Shown here: in pieces, positions 16,729 through 25,557 of the stretch
Position numbering within the stretch: the stretch's first letter is position 1
Layout: every line of letters starts with the position of its first letter
Assembly (NCBI GenBank): GCA_900542005.1
Contig: UQLW01000004.1
Span: 61,724 to 125,723 of the forward strand
DNA length: 64,000 nt
Origin: an uncultured Eubacteriales bacterium
GTDB lineage: Bacteria; Bacillota; Clostridia; Christensenellales; UMGS416
Reading direction: 5' to 3'
Translations under genes and position numbers: made by a program
Notes under the pieces: model-generated
Databases searched by the model: none
What the model was told of the DNA's origin: nothing
What the model saw: only the letters and a program-made list of their open reading frames with translations

Positions 16729-18364
16729 ATTTTTCCCTGCCCCGCGCCGCCCTCCGGGCGTATCGGGCCGGGTACCACCGCTGAAACCAGGCCGTAAAGG
16801 CCCCCATCAGCGCCGGGCAAAGGGAGTTGACCGCGCCGGTCAGGTTAGCCAGCGGCGATGAAAGCAGGCAGGCGCTCCACAGCGGCGTCACGAGATACAG
16901 AACGCCCCAGCAGGCGGTAAGGATACGGTTTGTCCGCACAAAAAGCGGGTTGTCCAGCATCGCCCGCCCGCCATAGGCTTCGCAGGAATAATAGGCCGTC
17001 AGCGGCAAGGGTAAAAAGGCCGTCGTCAGCCACATCAACCCAAAGAGGGCATAGGACAGCAGCACCAGGGGCGCGCCCGGGCAGCCCAGCAGCGCCGCCA
17101 GGCTGATCCCGCCCACTGCGGCCAGGGTCAGCGCCTCAAAGGGCGTCATCCGATACCGAAGATAGGCCGCCGGCAGCAGGGCGCACACCGCCGCGCCCAA
17201 GGCCCCTCCGGCAACCGCATCCATGGGCAGCACAATCCAAAGCGCCATCCACGGCGCCAGCAGAAGCGGCATCATCGTGCGGCTGGGTCGGGGCGCCGCC
17301 TGGGGCCCCTGCCCTTCTTTTTCCGTTCCGGGGCCGAAGATCTCGCTCCAGCGCAGCATCAGGTTAAAATCACCCTCCACCCGATACTTGCGCTGCATCA
17401 TGGCCTCGGCGCCGCCGATTGCTCCCCGGGCGATATCCTGCCACACCGTCAGCGGCGTTTCAATCCTCGTGGTATAGGGAAGAAAATCCCGCTCCAATAC
17501 CTGGGATCCTTTTGCCGTCAGCACCATCTGGTAGCGCTTGCCGCAGTCGGTATAGACCATCTCCACGACCCGGTCCTTGCCCTGCCAGGAGGCGGGGTTA
17601 TACAGCGCGGCCATCTGACGGGTAAAGGGCAGCGAAGCATCCCGGGATTCCTCCCCCGCCCGCTCCCCGGCCATGATCTCCCAGCTGGCGTCGGCCATGG
17701 CCTCGAACTGGGCCCGGGGATACAGCGGCTCCGCCAAGGCGCGGAGGGTATCCTCCCGGACGCCGCCCCGGGCAAATTCCTCCCCTGCCTCCGAAACCAA
17801 CCGAAGGTATCCGCCAGTCCGCGCCCGCAGCTCCGGCACGCGGAAAAGCTCGCCCTGGCCGCAGTAAAGGCGGGTATAATTCCCCCGCCCCCACAGCCGG
17901 TCGAATTGGGCGTTGATCGCGTCATAATTCCCCTCGGCCGTATAAAAGCCGCAGGTGGAAATCAGCACATACCGCTTACCCGTCATATCATAGCGGGAGG
18001 GGTGCCCGCCGCCCACCGCGCCATCGGCCATAAAGGGCAGGCTCATGGGCAGCTGGCGGTCCATCAGCGCCTTCAAGCCGGAGGGCAGGCCAAAGTAATA
18101 CAGCGGGAAGCTCCAGATCACCACATCGGCCGCCAGCAGCTTTTCCATCACCCCGGCCATATCGTCCCGGATGCTGCAGGCGCCAGGAGTGGCGGACCAG
18201 CAGGCAAAGCAGCCCCGGCAGGGCTGAAGGCGGAGTTTGTAGACCGGGAGGATCTCCACCTGCGCCGGTGCAGCCCGTTCTATCCCCTCCAGGAAGGCCT
18301 TGGTCAGCTGCAGGGTATTGCTGTCCTCGCCCTTGGGGCTGCCGTTGAGCACCAGCACCCTCAT
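16727..18364 (-). CDS. Flavodoxin-like NAD(P)H oxidoreductase fused to a membrane domain
   Basis: A 545-residue fusion. Residues 1-190 are an NADPH-dependent FMN reductase/flavodoxin-like fold: VLVLNGSPKGEDSNT is the FMN phosphate loop, GCFACWSATPGACSIRDDM carries paired cysteines as in iron-sulfur flavoproteins and related oxidoreductases, and WSFPLYYFGLPSGLKALMDR lines the flavin. Residues about 190-350 are soluble and not recognised. Residues about 365-530 contain five or six membrane helices and no known family. The stop of the PadR gene overlaps its start by 4 nt, so PadR very likely controls it. A role in redox stress or xenobiotic reduction at the membrane is a guess. Confidence 0.75.
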   Translation of the reverse strand: MRVLVLNGSPKGEDSNTLQLTKAFLEGIERAAPAQVEILPVYKLRLQPCRGCFACWSATPGACSIRDDMAGVMEKLLAADVVIWSFPLYYFGLPSGLKALMDRQLPMSLPFMADGAVGGGHPSRYDMTGKRYVLISTCGFYTAEGNYDAINAQFDRLWGRGNYTRLYCGQGELFRVPELRARTGGYLRLVSEAGEEFARGGVREDTLRALAEPLYPRAQFEAMADASWEIMAGERAGEESRDASLPFTRQMAALYNPASWQGKDRVVEMVYTDCGKRYQMVLTAKGSQVLERDFLPYTTRIETPLTVWQDIARGAIGGAEAMMQRKYRVEGDFNLMLRWSEIFGPGTEKEGQGPQAAPRPSRTMMPLLLAPWMALWIVLPMDAVAGGALGAAVCALLPAAYLRYRMTPFEALTLAAVGGISLAALLGCPGAPLVLLSYALFGLMWLTTAFLPLPLTAYYSCEAYGGRAMLDNPLFVRTNRILTACWGVLYLVTPLWSACLLSSPLANLTGAVNSLCPALMGAFTAWFQRWYPARYARRAARGREK

Positions 18365-18906
18365 CGGATGGCCTCCAAACGGTCAATGCACGCCTGGGCC
18401 CAGTCCAGGGCCATCTGCATATACCGGCCGCCAAAGTCCGCCGCCATCTCCCAATAAAGCGTCGGGTAAGCCTCCATATCGCGCCCGTAGGCTTCCATAT
18501 CCGCCGGGATCGAACGCATCCGCTCCTGTGCCTCCAGCAGCTGCCGCCGGTAATCCTGCAGCAGCCGGATGCTCTCCTGCGGCGCTTCAAAGCCCGAAAA
18601 GAAAACCTTCATCAGAAAAGCGTTTTTCATCGGCTGCGCCATCCCTTCCCGGGAAGATAGCCATGCCCGGAACCGGCGTTTCCCTTCATCGGTGATAGCG
18701 TACAGCTTCTTGTTGGGCCGTTGGGTCTGCAGCACAAGCTCGCTTGCCACCAGCCCTTCCTCCTCCAGCTTGCCCAGCTCCCGGTAAATCTGGCTGGTCT
18801 GCGCGTTCCAAAAGAAATTGACCGAACAGCTGAAGGCCTTGGCCAGGTCATAGCCCGTCATGCTGCCATAGGACAAAAAGCCCAGAATGCCATAGGTCAG
18901 GGACAT
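18361..18906 (-). CDS. PadR family transcriptional regulator
   Basis: A 181-residue protein. The winged-helix domain spans residues about 5-80 (YGILGFLSYGSMTGYDLAKAF, TSQIYRELGKLEEEGLVASE, NKKLYAITDEGKRRF), followed by a Vir-type helical dimerisation domain. PadR proteins usually repress detoxification or efflux genes until a phenolic or drug ligand binds. The stop overlaps the start of the flavodoxin/membrane fusion by 4 nt (ATGA), so the operon is probably autoregulated. AAGGAGG precedes the ATG. Confidence 0.92.
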   Translation of the reverse strand: MSLTYGILGFLSYGSMTGYDLAKAFSCSVNFFWNAQTSQIYRELGKLEEEGLVASELVLQTQRPNKKLYAITDEGKRRFRAWLSSREGMAQPMKNAFLMKVFFSGFEAPQESIRLLQDYRRQLLEAQERMRSIPADMEAYGRDMEAYPTLYWEMAADFGGRYMQMALDWAQACIDRLEAIR

Positions 18907-18934
18907 GATTCCACCTCCTTATTATTCTATTTAT

Positions 18935-18963
18935 AGTATATTCTACTTGTTGAATATAGTCAA
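18935..18963 (-). promoter_or_regulatory. Promoter of the padR-type operon
   Basis: On the minus strand, TTGACT (18958-18963), 17-bp spacer, TATACT (18935-18940), ending 29 nt before the start codon. The interval is strongly AT-rich. A PadR operator is likely but not visible as a clean dyad. Confidence 0.75.
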
Positions 18964-18987
18964 CCCCCTTTCATCCGGTATGGCATA

Positions 18988-19018
18988 CAAAAGCCAGCGG
19001 CAGAAGGGCCGCTGGCTG
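18988..19018 (-). terminator. Terminator after the methyltransferase gene
   Basis: On the minus strand the stem AGCCAGCGGC/GCCGCTGGCT (19009-19018 with 18992-19001) is followed by TTTTG. Confidence 0.65.
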
Positions 19019-19072
19019 TAACAGATATACGGCAAGACCGCGCCCGCCCTGCCAGTTGGTCCCGCGCCGGTT

Positions 19073-19882
19073 CTATCGCTCCGCAGCCAGAGCTTTCCGG
19101 CACACCAGCAGCGCGTGATTGCTCATCCCGGTACAGGACCCATGGCTGGCCATCTCATCCAGCAGCGGGCGCAGGAGGGCAAACCTCTCCTCGCTCATGG
19201 CTTCCACAATGCTCATAACGATGAAAAAGTCTGTACCAAGGTTCTTCAGCTTGACAAAGCCATGTCGTGCAGCCGCCGCCTCCATCTCCTCGGGCATGGT
19301 AAAGAAGAACAGCTCCGGCTGCAGATCGTCCCTGCCTTCTTCCAGAATCATTCGGTTGGCCTTTTCATTGGGGTAGGAGGCTCTGAGCTTATCATGGATA
19401 CAGCCGCCTGCATAAACGCCCACCTTGTTGATGTAGGCGAAGGCCGCAATGCCGCCGGGCCTCAGGATCCGGCGGCACTGGGCAAAAACCAGCTCCCTCT
19501 CCCTTTCCGGCAGATGATACATGGGGCCCAGGCACAGCGCCACGTCGAAACTGCCGCCGTCAATCGCCGTAAGCGCCGTTGCATCGCCCACCTGAGCCCG
19601 TACGTTCTTCAGGCCGCGGCTGCTTATCTTCTCCTGCAAGATCGCAATATGCTCCGGGACCAGGTCTACCCCCAGGTAGCTCCTGCACCGGCTGGAAAAA
19701 TGCATCGCGTAATAGCCGGTCCCGCAGCCCAGCTCTATGACGTCCGCCCCCTCATGAATGAATTCCTCAAGGTGGCGCTTGGTATATGCAAACTCCAGCG
19801 CTCCATAGCGCGACTGGCTTGCCCGTTTATCCTCCGCGCCGTCCCGATATTTTTCCCTGATCTTTTCCACGTTGCCCGCCAT
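19073..19882 (-). CDS. Class I SAM-dependent methyltransferase
   Basis: A 269-residue protein. The SAM-binding motif I is DVIELGCGTGYYAMHF, motif II LGVDLVPEHI, and motif IV FDVALCLGPMYHLPERERE, as in UbiE/Smt-like methyltransferases. The ATG at 19882 follows GGGGAGGAG at the right distance. An in-frame extension to 20017 lacks a ribosome site and was discarded. The methyl acceptor is unknown. It follows the glycan cluster on the same strand after a 160-nt gap and may not belong to it. Confidence 0.85.
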   Translation of the reverse strand: MAGNVEKIREKYRDGAEDKRASQSRYGALEFAYTKRHLEEFIHEGADVIELGCGTGYYAMHFSSRCRSYLGVDLVPEHIAILQEKISSRGLKNVRAQVGDATALTAIDGGSFDVALCLGPMYHLPERERELVFAQCRRILRPGGIAAFAYINKVGVYAGGCIHDKLRASYPNEKANRMILEEGRDDLQPELFFFTMPEEMEAAAARHGFVKLKNLGTDFFIVMSIVEAMSEERFALLRPLLDEMASHGSCTGMSNHALLVCRKALAAER

Positions 19883-20044
19883 GGGTTCTCCTCCCCTTAT
19901 CCGGCTTTCACCGCTCTTTTGGGATGATTCTATCATACCTTCCCCGGCTCGTCCATAAGGCCGGCGAGCTGCCTCTTCTATCAAAATACCGCCATACCGG
20001 AAGGGTATGGCGGCCATCCATCTTGACTTTATGCCGGCTTATCG

Positions 20045-21304
20045 CTACAGAATCTCCACGAAAAGCCCTTCGCCGCAGGCAAGCTCCACCTGCCACCGGC
20101 CATCGGTTTCCACGGGATTGGAGCCGTCCTTGCCATGTACCATCAGCCGCTGGGAACCGGCAAAGCGCACACAGGCCCGGTTGGCCCGCTCCCTTCCGGG
20201 ATCCTCCATGTTTACCAGCGTAAAGGCGCGCTTCTCTCCCTGGGTAAAGCAACCCATCAGCAGGGGATAGTCGCCCTCAAAGGCCTCCACCGGGTCAAAG
20301 CGCTCCAGCGGATGATCCAGCTCCAGGTAGTTGCCCTTCAGGTTCAGCCGGTGGGAGAAGCCCGGGAACACCACGTCGATGGAGCGTTCGCGGCTGGTCA
20401 GCCCATGGCTGTTGGTCATGGCGCCCGCCCAGGCATAGGGCACATAGCGGCCCGTAAAGCGGTTCATCTCGCCGATGATCTTTTGCACATATCCATAGCG
20501 GGCCGTCTTTTCCCCGTCCCGGCCGATCATGGCGTCCTCAAAGGTTTCCTCGCCGTTGCCCGGCGTCCCATAGGTGAACAGCTGGATCACCTTGGCGCCA
20601 AAGGACATGGCGCAGTAGATCTGCCAGCGGATATCTGCCTCGCTGGGCTCCCGGCAGATATGGTTGAAGGCCAGGGTCTGGATGAAATACCACATGTCGC
20701 AGCCCCTGCGCTGGCAGGCGCGGGCCACAATCTCAAAGTTGCGCAGGTAGTTGTCCTGCAGCCAGGTCTCGCCGTCCGGCGTGCCGTAAAGCGGATAGAA
20801 ATCATAGCTGATGGTGTCCAGGGCCAGCTCGTCGGCATAGCGGTTTATATGCTCCTCATAGCTGCCGCAGCCCAGCTGGTCGCTGTTGGCATAGATGGGA
20901 TACAGGTTCACCGCCGGCATTTTATCGGGCGCAGCCTTCAGGCAGGCGTCCGTCAGCTTCTTCAGCCGCGGGAAATCATCCACGCCCGGTTCGTCCCGCA
21001 GCGCAAACCCTGCCAGGGCTGGATGATCCTTATAGTCCTCGATGGCCCGGGCCAGGCGGAAGGCCTGATCGGCAAACAGGCCCTGTACTCTGGGGTCAAA
21101 GGCCATCACCAGCAGGCCGTTGCGCTGGCAGGCGTCCAGGATGGGCAGCGCGTTGGAATGGTCGGCCGCAAAGCTGACATAGCCAAAATCCAACCCGGAT
21201 TCCCGCACCCGGCGGCAGCGCGCCTCGTCCAGCAGCTCCTCCTCAAAGACGCACCACGCGCCAAAGACCAGCTTCTTTTTGATCAGTTCCTGGATGGGAT
21301 GCAT
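20045..21304 (-). CDS. TIM-barrel glycoside hydrolase-like protein
   Basis: A 419-residue protein. The sequence reads as a TIM barrel: VFGAWCVFEEELLDEA, VMAFDPRVQG, LAGFALRDEPGVDDF (an acidic strand-4-like RDEPG), TISYDFYPLYG, MWYFIQTLAF and VIQLFTYGTP. This order resembles GH42/GH2-like barrels and uncharacterised glycosidases of gut Clostridia. A C-terminal beta domain (about 330-419, FTLVNMEDPGRE) follows. There is no signal peptide. It closes the minus-strand glycan cluster. The catalytic acids and the substrate are not assigned. Confidence 0.6.
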   Translation of the reverse strand: MHPIQELIKKKLVFGAWCVFEEELLDEARCRRVRESGLDFGYVSFAADHSNALPILDACQRNGLLVMAFDPRVQGLFADQAFRLARAIEDYKDHPALAGFALRDEPGVDDFPRLKKLTDACLKAAPDKMPAVNLYPIYANSDQLGCGSYEEHINRYADELALDTISYDFYPLYGTPDGETWLQDNYLRNFEIVARACQRRGCDMWYFIQTLAFNHICREPSEADIRWQIYCAMSFGAKVIQLFTYGTPGNGEETFEDAMIGRDGEKTARYGYVQKIIGEMNRFTGRYVPYAWAGAMTNSHGLTSRERSIDVVFPGFSHRLNLKGNYLELDHPLERFDPVEAFEGDYPLLMGCFTQGEKRAFTLVNMEDPGRERANRACVRFAGSQRLMVHGKDGSNPVETDGRWQVELACGEGLFVEIL

Positions 21305-21357
21305 TTGTTTCCTCCTTTTGGGCGCATCGCGCCCCCTGTCATGGGTTATAAGGCCGG

Positions 21358-22149
21358 TTATAAGCCGAAATCCCCCAGCGCCTGCCGGGCGGCTTCATCG
21401 GCCGCCCCGGCAAAGCTGGCCAACGTGCAGGGCGTAGGAAGGCCCAGGGCCTCCGGCAGGGCAATATACCCGGCCAGCGCCAGCGGCAGCGGCGCCCGTG
21501 TCTTAAAGTGGGCCCCGTCGCGGATCCAAAGCCCCTCCCCTATCAGCCGCTCCGTCTCAAAGTAGATCCGCGCGCCAGGCTGATAGAGCCCTTGGATATC
21601 CATAACCAACCGGCCGGCCTGATGGGAGGCCGCCACGATCTCTCCGGCAACCCCGCTTCCCAGCATCACATAGTCGGAAAAATCCTCCGGATCGCCTAAA
21701 AGCGCGCCGATCGGCCGCTGCTGGGCTATCGCGCCGGCCCGCTTGAGCTGGTTCCAGCTTTTCAGCTCGCCGTCCCTCTGGATACCCGCCCAGCCTCCCG
21801 GCGTCGTGCTGTGGCACAGCACCCTGGGTTCATAGGGCCGCCGCGTTGGCTCCTGCCGGTCATGGCCCCCATACTCCCGCTCCGCCTGGGATAGGAGCGC
21901 TGGCGGGCAGTCGATCCATACATGGCGGCCCTGCCGCTCATGGTAGCCGATGAAATCCATCATCCGGAAAGCCCAGCCCCTTGAGGCAGCCGATAGCGTC
22001 AGGCCAAAGCACTGGTCCATGCCGGACATCATCTCAAAGTCCGCCTGTTCCACCACCCGCACGCGCACCCAGTCCGCCCCATAGGTCCCTTCCGGCGTAA
22101 AGGGGTTGCGAAGGGGCATGGGGCCCGGCACCTGCCGTACATACCGCAT
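21358..22149 (-). CDS. Unknown protein with possible ADP-ribosyltransferase (KptA/DarT-like) fold
   Basis: A 263-residue protein I cannot place in a named family. The centre and C-terminus look like an ART fold: LCHSTTPGGWAGIQRDGELKSW resembles the first NAD-binding strand and helix of KptA/Tpt1 and DarT (H-x-T/G-T...W..I...G.L), and LVMDIQGLYQPGARIYFE then IGEGLWIRDG resembles the KptA strand set (V-x-D...G...Y...G-x-W). An N-terminal 100-residue region is unrecognised. The ATG at 22149 directly abuts the stop of the FAD oxidoreductase gene, so it is translated from the same mRNA. The usual catalytic Arg/Glu pair could not be assigned with certainty. Confidence 0.5.
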   Translation of the reverse strand: MRYVRQVPGPMPLRNPFTPEGTYGADWVRVRVVEQADFEMMSGMDQCFGLTLSAASRGWAFRMMDFIGYHERQGRHVWIDCPPALLSQAEREYGGHDRQEPTRRPYEPRVLCHSTTPGGWAGIQRDGELKSWNQLKRAGAIAQQRPIGALLGDPEDFSDYVMLGSGVAGEIVAASHQAGRLVMDIQGLYQPGARIYFETERLIGEGLWIRDGAHFKTRAPLPLALAGYIALPEALGLPTPCTLASFAGAADEAARQALGDFGL

Positions 22150-23313
22150 TTACCGCTCTGCCTTTCCGGAGAAAAGGCCCGGCTCCAGCAGCACGCCCTG
22201 ATCCCGCAGCCGCTGCTGCAGCGCGCCTGCCTCCGGCGCGCGCCCGGCCTGGGCGCATAGGGCTGCAGCGGTCCCCGCCGCCTGCCCGGTCACCGCGCAG
22301 CTGGGGATTACCCGGGTAAGATCCCACCCCAGGCCCTTTGCCGAGGTACAGCGGCCGGCGGCAAAGAGGTTGCCATGCTTCTGCCCCCGGATGGAGGCAT
22401 AGGGGATGCTGTAGCGGCCCTGGGGCTTCTTCCAGTTGCCGATCATGCCGATGGCATCGGCGAACCACAGCCCCTCATACTCCACCTCGTCAAAGGCCAC
22501 CGGCGCGTCCAGCCGCCGGGTCATCCGAAGCCCATGGAAGGCCGGAATCATAAAGGGGTACAGCCCCTCGCGCCCCTGCTCCCGCTGTTTGCGGGCATGG
22601 TCCGCGATCATGCCGCGCATGGCGAACATATGCTGGGCAATATCCTCCAGGCTGGTCCCGCTATAGGTGCGGCTGCCCTCGGGGATCTGGCTGTAAAGCG
22701 GATCCGTCAGCCCGTGCAGGGCGAGCTTTGTCCCGTCATAGCTGTAATACCATCCGGTGCGCCGGTTGGTATCGTCATCCACCGTGGGCTCCCCGGCGAA
22801 AAAGCACAGGTCGGCGTCGCCGGTGGCATCCACAAAGGCCCGGCCCACAAAGGTGCGGGGGCCGCTCTTGGCGTCCACCGTCACCTGGGTCAGCCTGCCC
22901 GCCGCGCCCCCAGCCGCGGCCAGGCGCGCGTCATAGTAAACCGTGACGCCCTCCCGCAGCAGCAGCGCCTCCGCGTTGATCATCAAGGTAGCGGCATTAT
23001 ACTCCACCTGATAGCGCACGCCCCGGCGCGCCTCGATGGAAGCCGGAGCGGCCCAGGGCCCGGGGATCTCGCCCGGCCCATCCTGCAGGGAAAGCTTGAG
23101 CAGCTCTTCGGCGATGCCGCCGGACATCTGTACGCCTTCCCCGTCGTCCAGCGGCAGATAGATCACGATCAGCCCCAGGGTCGCCAGGCCGCCCAGCGCA
23201 TATTCCTTCTCCAGCAGCAGGGTGCGCGCCCCCTGCCGGGCGGCAGCCAGGGCGGCGGCAATGCCGGCCACCCCTCCGCCGCATACGATTACATCATATT
23301 CCTTTTGATTCAT
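22150..23313 (-). CDS. FAD-dependent oxidoreductase
   Basis: A 387-residue protein of the FAD-dependent oxidoreductase type common in polysaccharide loci. The dinucleotide-binding motif VIVCGGGVAGIAAALAAARQGA is at residues 8-29, followed by LLLEKEYALGGLATLG. Near the C-terminus NLFAAGRCTSAKGLGWDL and TRVIPSCAVTGQAAGTAAALC close the FAD site. It would oxidise or epimerise a sugar or polyol group in the cytoplasm. Its start overlaps the heparinase-like gene by 4 nt. The substrate is unknown. Confidence 0.85.
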   Translation of the reverse strand: MNQKEYDVIVCGGGVAGIAAALAAARQGARTLLLEKEYALGGLATLGLIVIYLPLDDGEGVQMSGGIAEELLKLSLQDGPGEIPGPWAAPASIEARRGVRYQVEYNAATLMINAEALLLREGVTVYYDARLAAAGGAAGRLTQVTVDAKSGPRTFVGRAFVDATGDADLCFFAGEPTVDDDTNRRTGWYYSYDGTKLALHGLTDPLYSQIPEGSRTYSGTSLEDIAQHMFAMRGMIADHARKQREQGREGLYPFMIPAFHGLRMTRRLDAPVAFDEVEYEGLWFADAIGMIGNWKKPQGRYSIPYASIRGQKHGNLFAAGRCTSAKGLGWDLTRVIPSCAVTGQAAGTAAALCAQAGRAPEAGALQQRLRDQGVLLEPGLFSGKAER

Positions 23314-25148
23314 TGCTCCTCCAGCGGCTTGAAGCGCCAGGTCACATCGCCTTCCGCCCGGGCCGGCAGGATAATATTGAGCCGGTACAGCCGGTCGCGG
23401 CCCCAGGCCCGGTTCATGGTTTCATCCTCGGGATAGATCACGTCCACCGTTACCGCGCTGGGGCGCGCGCCCTCCAGGGCAAGCGACAGGTCTCCGCCCC
23501 GGCAGCCGATGCGCCAGCCTTCCCCCATCGCCTCCGGCTTTTCAGCCAGCAGGAAATGGAAGGTGGCCGTCTGCGGCGCCTCCAGCTCATAGCGGTCCCG
23601 GCAGGCGAGGGCGCCGTCCAGCGTCAGCTCCCGGCGATAACGCCGCACGCCCGCTTCCCAGGCCCCGGCCGCCTCGATGGCAAAGCCCACAGCCCCCGGC
23701 GTCTGGGTCAGGGATACGCCGCCGGACCGGTATTGCGCCCCCGGCGCCTGCCCCTGCCCGCCGAAGTCGGGCAGCGTATGGAAGCTGGAGCCCATGGTCC
23801 AGATCTCATAGCGCTGGGGCGAGAAGGTTTTGCGGCTATAGGTCAGCGTACCGGCGTCAATGACGGCGGGCTCCCCCTCCCGGTACAGGATAAAGGAGGC
23901 CACGTCGTTATGGTTGTGGCTCTCTGCATTGTGCCCGCCCTTTGCCGCCAGGGTCAACCCGTTCCTCCGGGCCACCAGCACCTCGATATCCGGGAAGAAG
24001 TCCAGCGCATGGGGCGAGAAGCTGCCGCCATGGGCCATCATGGGGCCATAGGCCCAAAGCTGCTCCATGGCTGAAAGCACAGAATAGGTATGGGAAAAGG
24101 CCCGCTCCGGCGACAGGCGCGCCAGGTGAGCGCCAAAGTCCATCATGTCCGCCGCTCCCACGGCACTGCCATAGCGGTATACCAGGTCGGCGGCCGGGGT
24201 GAGGGAGGCCGCGCAATCGGCAAAATCCACAAACCAGTTCCCGCTGATATACATCCTGGGCAGGTACAGGCCCATGGCCTGCACCTTGGGATCCTGGAAA
24301 ACGTCCAGAGCCCCGCCGGTCGCCCTGTGCAGCAGCGTCAGCGCGTCAAAGAAGGTGGCCGCCGCCCGGCTCCAATAGGCCGGCCCCTCGTCGCAGCCGC
24401 CGTCATCGCCATAGATGCCGGCAAAGCGCTCCATCGTCGTCAGCATCTGGCGGGCATACTGCCGCCGGACGCCCTCCGTCTCCCCCAGCAGCAGCACGGC
24501 GGCCAGCGTTGTGGAGGCGCACCAGGCCGCCCAGTTGTTCAGCGGGCCCTCAAAGTCAATCCCCATCCAGAAGCTGTAGCTGCGGCAGGCGGGGCGCACA
24601 ATGCGCCGCAGCGTTTCCTCCCGGATGCGCAGCGGCAGGCGTCGGCTCATCTCGTCCAGCCTGCGCCCCATCACCCCATAGAGCACTGCCATGAGCGCGC
24701 CCGTTTCGCAGGCGAAAAGGTCCCGGGGCGAATCCGCCCCATCGGGCAGCGGGTCGGGCACAAAGCCGTCATGGCTGCCGTGGGCCGGCAGCGTCCAGCT
24801 TGTTTCCTCGCAGATCAGCCAGGCGCCGTTGACCAGCGCGTCCAGGAACCGGCCCCGCCCCTCCACGCATTCAGCGATCATCAGGTCGATCACAGCGGTG
24901 CGCCGGTCAAAGTAATCCTTCTCATAGCGGCTGCGGTTGCCGGTACGCATAAAATCCATATACCGGGTTGCCAGCAGGCTGGGCCAGGGATAATCAAGCC
25001 AGGCCTCGCCTCGCCGCACCATCTCCGCCTTTACAGGCTCCTCCAGCGCGGCCCAGGCCGCCCTGTCCTCATAGGGCGGATAGGGCGCAAAATCCCGGGC
25101 CAGCAGCAGATGCTCCGCCAAAAAAGCGTCGTCAAAGCGTTCAAACAT
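23310..25148 (-). CDS. Heparinase II/III family protein (putative polysaccharide lyase)
   Basis: A 612-residue protein. An N-terminal alpha/alpha toroid (about 1-370) is followed by the heparinase II/III beta-sandwich domain, with the family hallmark ESHNHNDVASFILYREGEPAVIDAGT near residues 415-440. Known members cleave uronic-acid glycans by beta-elimination or act on unsaturated oligosaccharides. No signal peptide is present, which suggests a cytoplasmic oligosaccharide lyase or hydrolase. GGGGAAGGG precedes the ATG. The gene overlaps both neighbours (8 nt upstream, 4 nt downstream), so it is firmly in the operon. Confidence 0.82.
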   Translation of the reverse strand: MFERFDDAFLAEHLLLARDFAPYPPYEDRAAWAALEEPVKAEMVRRGEAWLDYPWPSLLATRYMDFMRTGNRSRYEKDYFDRRTAVIDLMIAECVEGRGRFLDALVNGAWLICEETSWTLPAHGSHDGFVPDPLPDGADSPRDLFACETGALMAVLYGVMGRRLDEMSRRLPLRIREETLRRIVRPACRSYSFWMGIDFEGPLNNWAAWCASTTLAAVLLLGETEGVRRQYARQMLTTMERFAGIYGDDGGCDEGPAYWSRAAATFFDALTLLHRATGGALDVFQDPKVQAMGLYLPRMYISGNWFVDFADCAASLTPAADLVYRYGSAVGAADMMDFGAHLARLSPERAFSHTYSVLSAMEQLWAYGPMMAHGGSFSPHALDFFPDIEVLVARRNGLTLAAKGGHNAESHNHNDVASFILYREGEPAVIDAGTLTYSRKTFSPQRYEIWTMGSSFHTLPDFGGQGQAPGAQYRSGGVSLTQTPGAVGFAIEAAGAWEAGVRRYRRELTLDGALACRDRYELEAPQTATFHFLLAEKPEAMGEGWRIGCRGGDLSLALEGARPSAVTVDVIYPEDETMNRAWGRDRLYRLNIILPARAEGDVTWRFKPLEEQ

Positions 25149-25557
25149 CGCCCTTCCCCTCTTTCCGGTAGGGCCGGATGTGCTCAGCCTTGGCGCTATA
25201 CTCCTCTATGCGGCTGATCCGGCCCCCTTCGTCGAAATCCATCAGGCTTACGCCGTCAAAGCAGCTTTCCCGGCCATCCCACCGGCAGCAAAAGCGCCAC
25301 TTCAGGCACACGCCCCCGCGGAAGGCGCCGGCTTCCGTCACGTCCCAGGCCAGCACCCGCCCTCCCTGGGCGTGCCAGCCCGCAAACCAGGCTTGAACCT
25401 CCTCCAGCCCCCGGTATTCGGGGCCATAGCACTCCACCACAACGATATCCGGGCTGAGCAGGCCGCCCAGCGCAGCCCCGTCCCTATGGAGCCATGCCTG
25501 GCAATAGGCCAGGGCGGCCTCCGTCTTGCTATCCGCCATACCGGCATGTAAACTCAT
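25141..25557 (-). CDS. SnoaL-like / NTF2-like protein
   Basis: A 138-residue cone-shaped alpha+beta fold protein: an N-terminal helix pair (ALAYCQAWLHRDGAALGGLLSPDIVVVE), then YRGLEEVQAWFAGWHAQGGR, and a final beta strand with ISRIEEYSA, typical of SnoaL/NTF2-like polyketide-cyclase-type proteins. It could be an isomerase, a dehydratase or a non-catalytic binding protein. The ATG at 25557 has AAGGAG 7 nt upstream. It overlaps the nucleotidyltransferase gene by 29 nt and the heparinase-like gene by 8 nt. Confidence 0.75.
   Translation of the reverse strand: MSLHAGMADSKTEAALAYCQAWLHRDGAALGGLLSPDIVVVECYGPEYRGLEEVQAWFAGWHAQGGRVLAWDVTEAGAFRGGVCLKWRFCCRWDGRESCFDGVSLMDFDEGGRISRIEEYSAKAEHIRPYRKEGKGDV

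Noticed and set aside
20135..21565. Open frame on the plus strand opposite the TIM-barrel gene
   Set aside because: Antisense to a protein with coherent barrel strands; low-complexity composition and no start signal.
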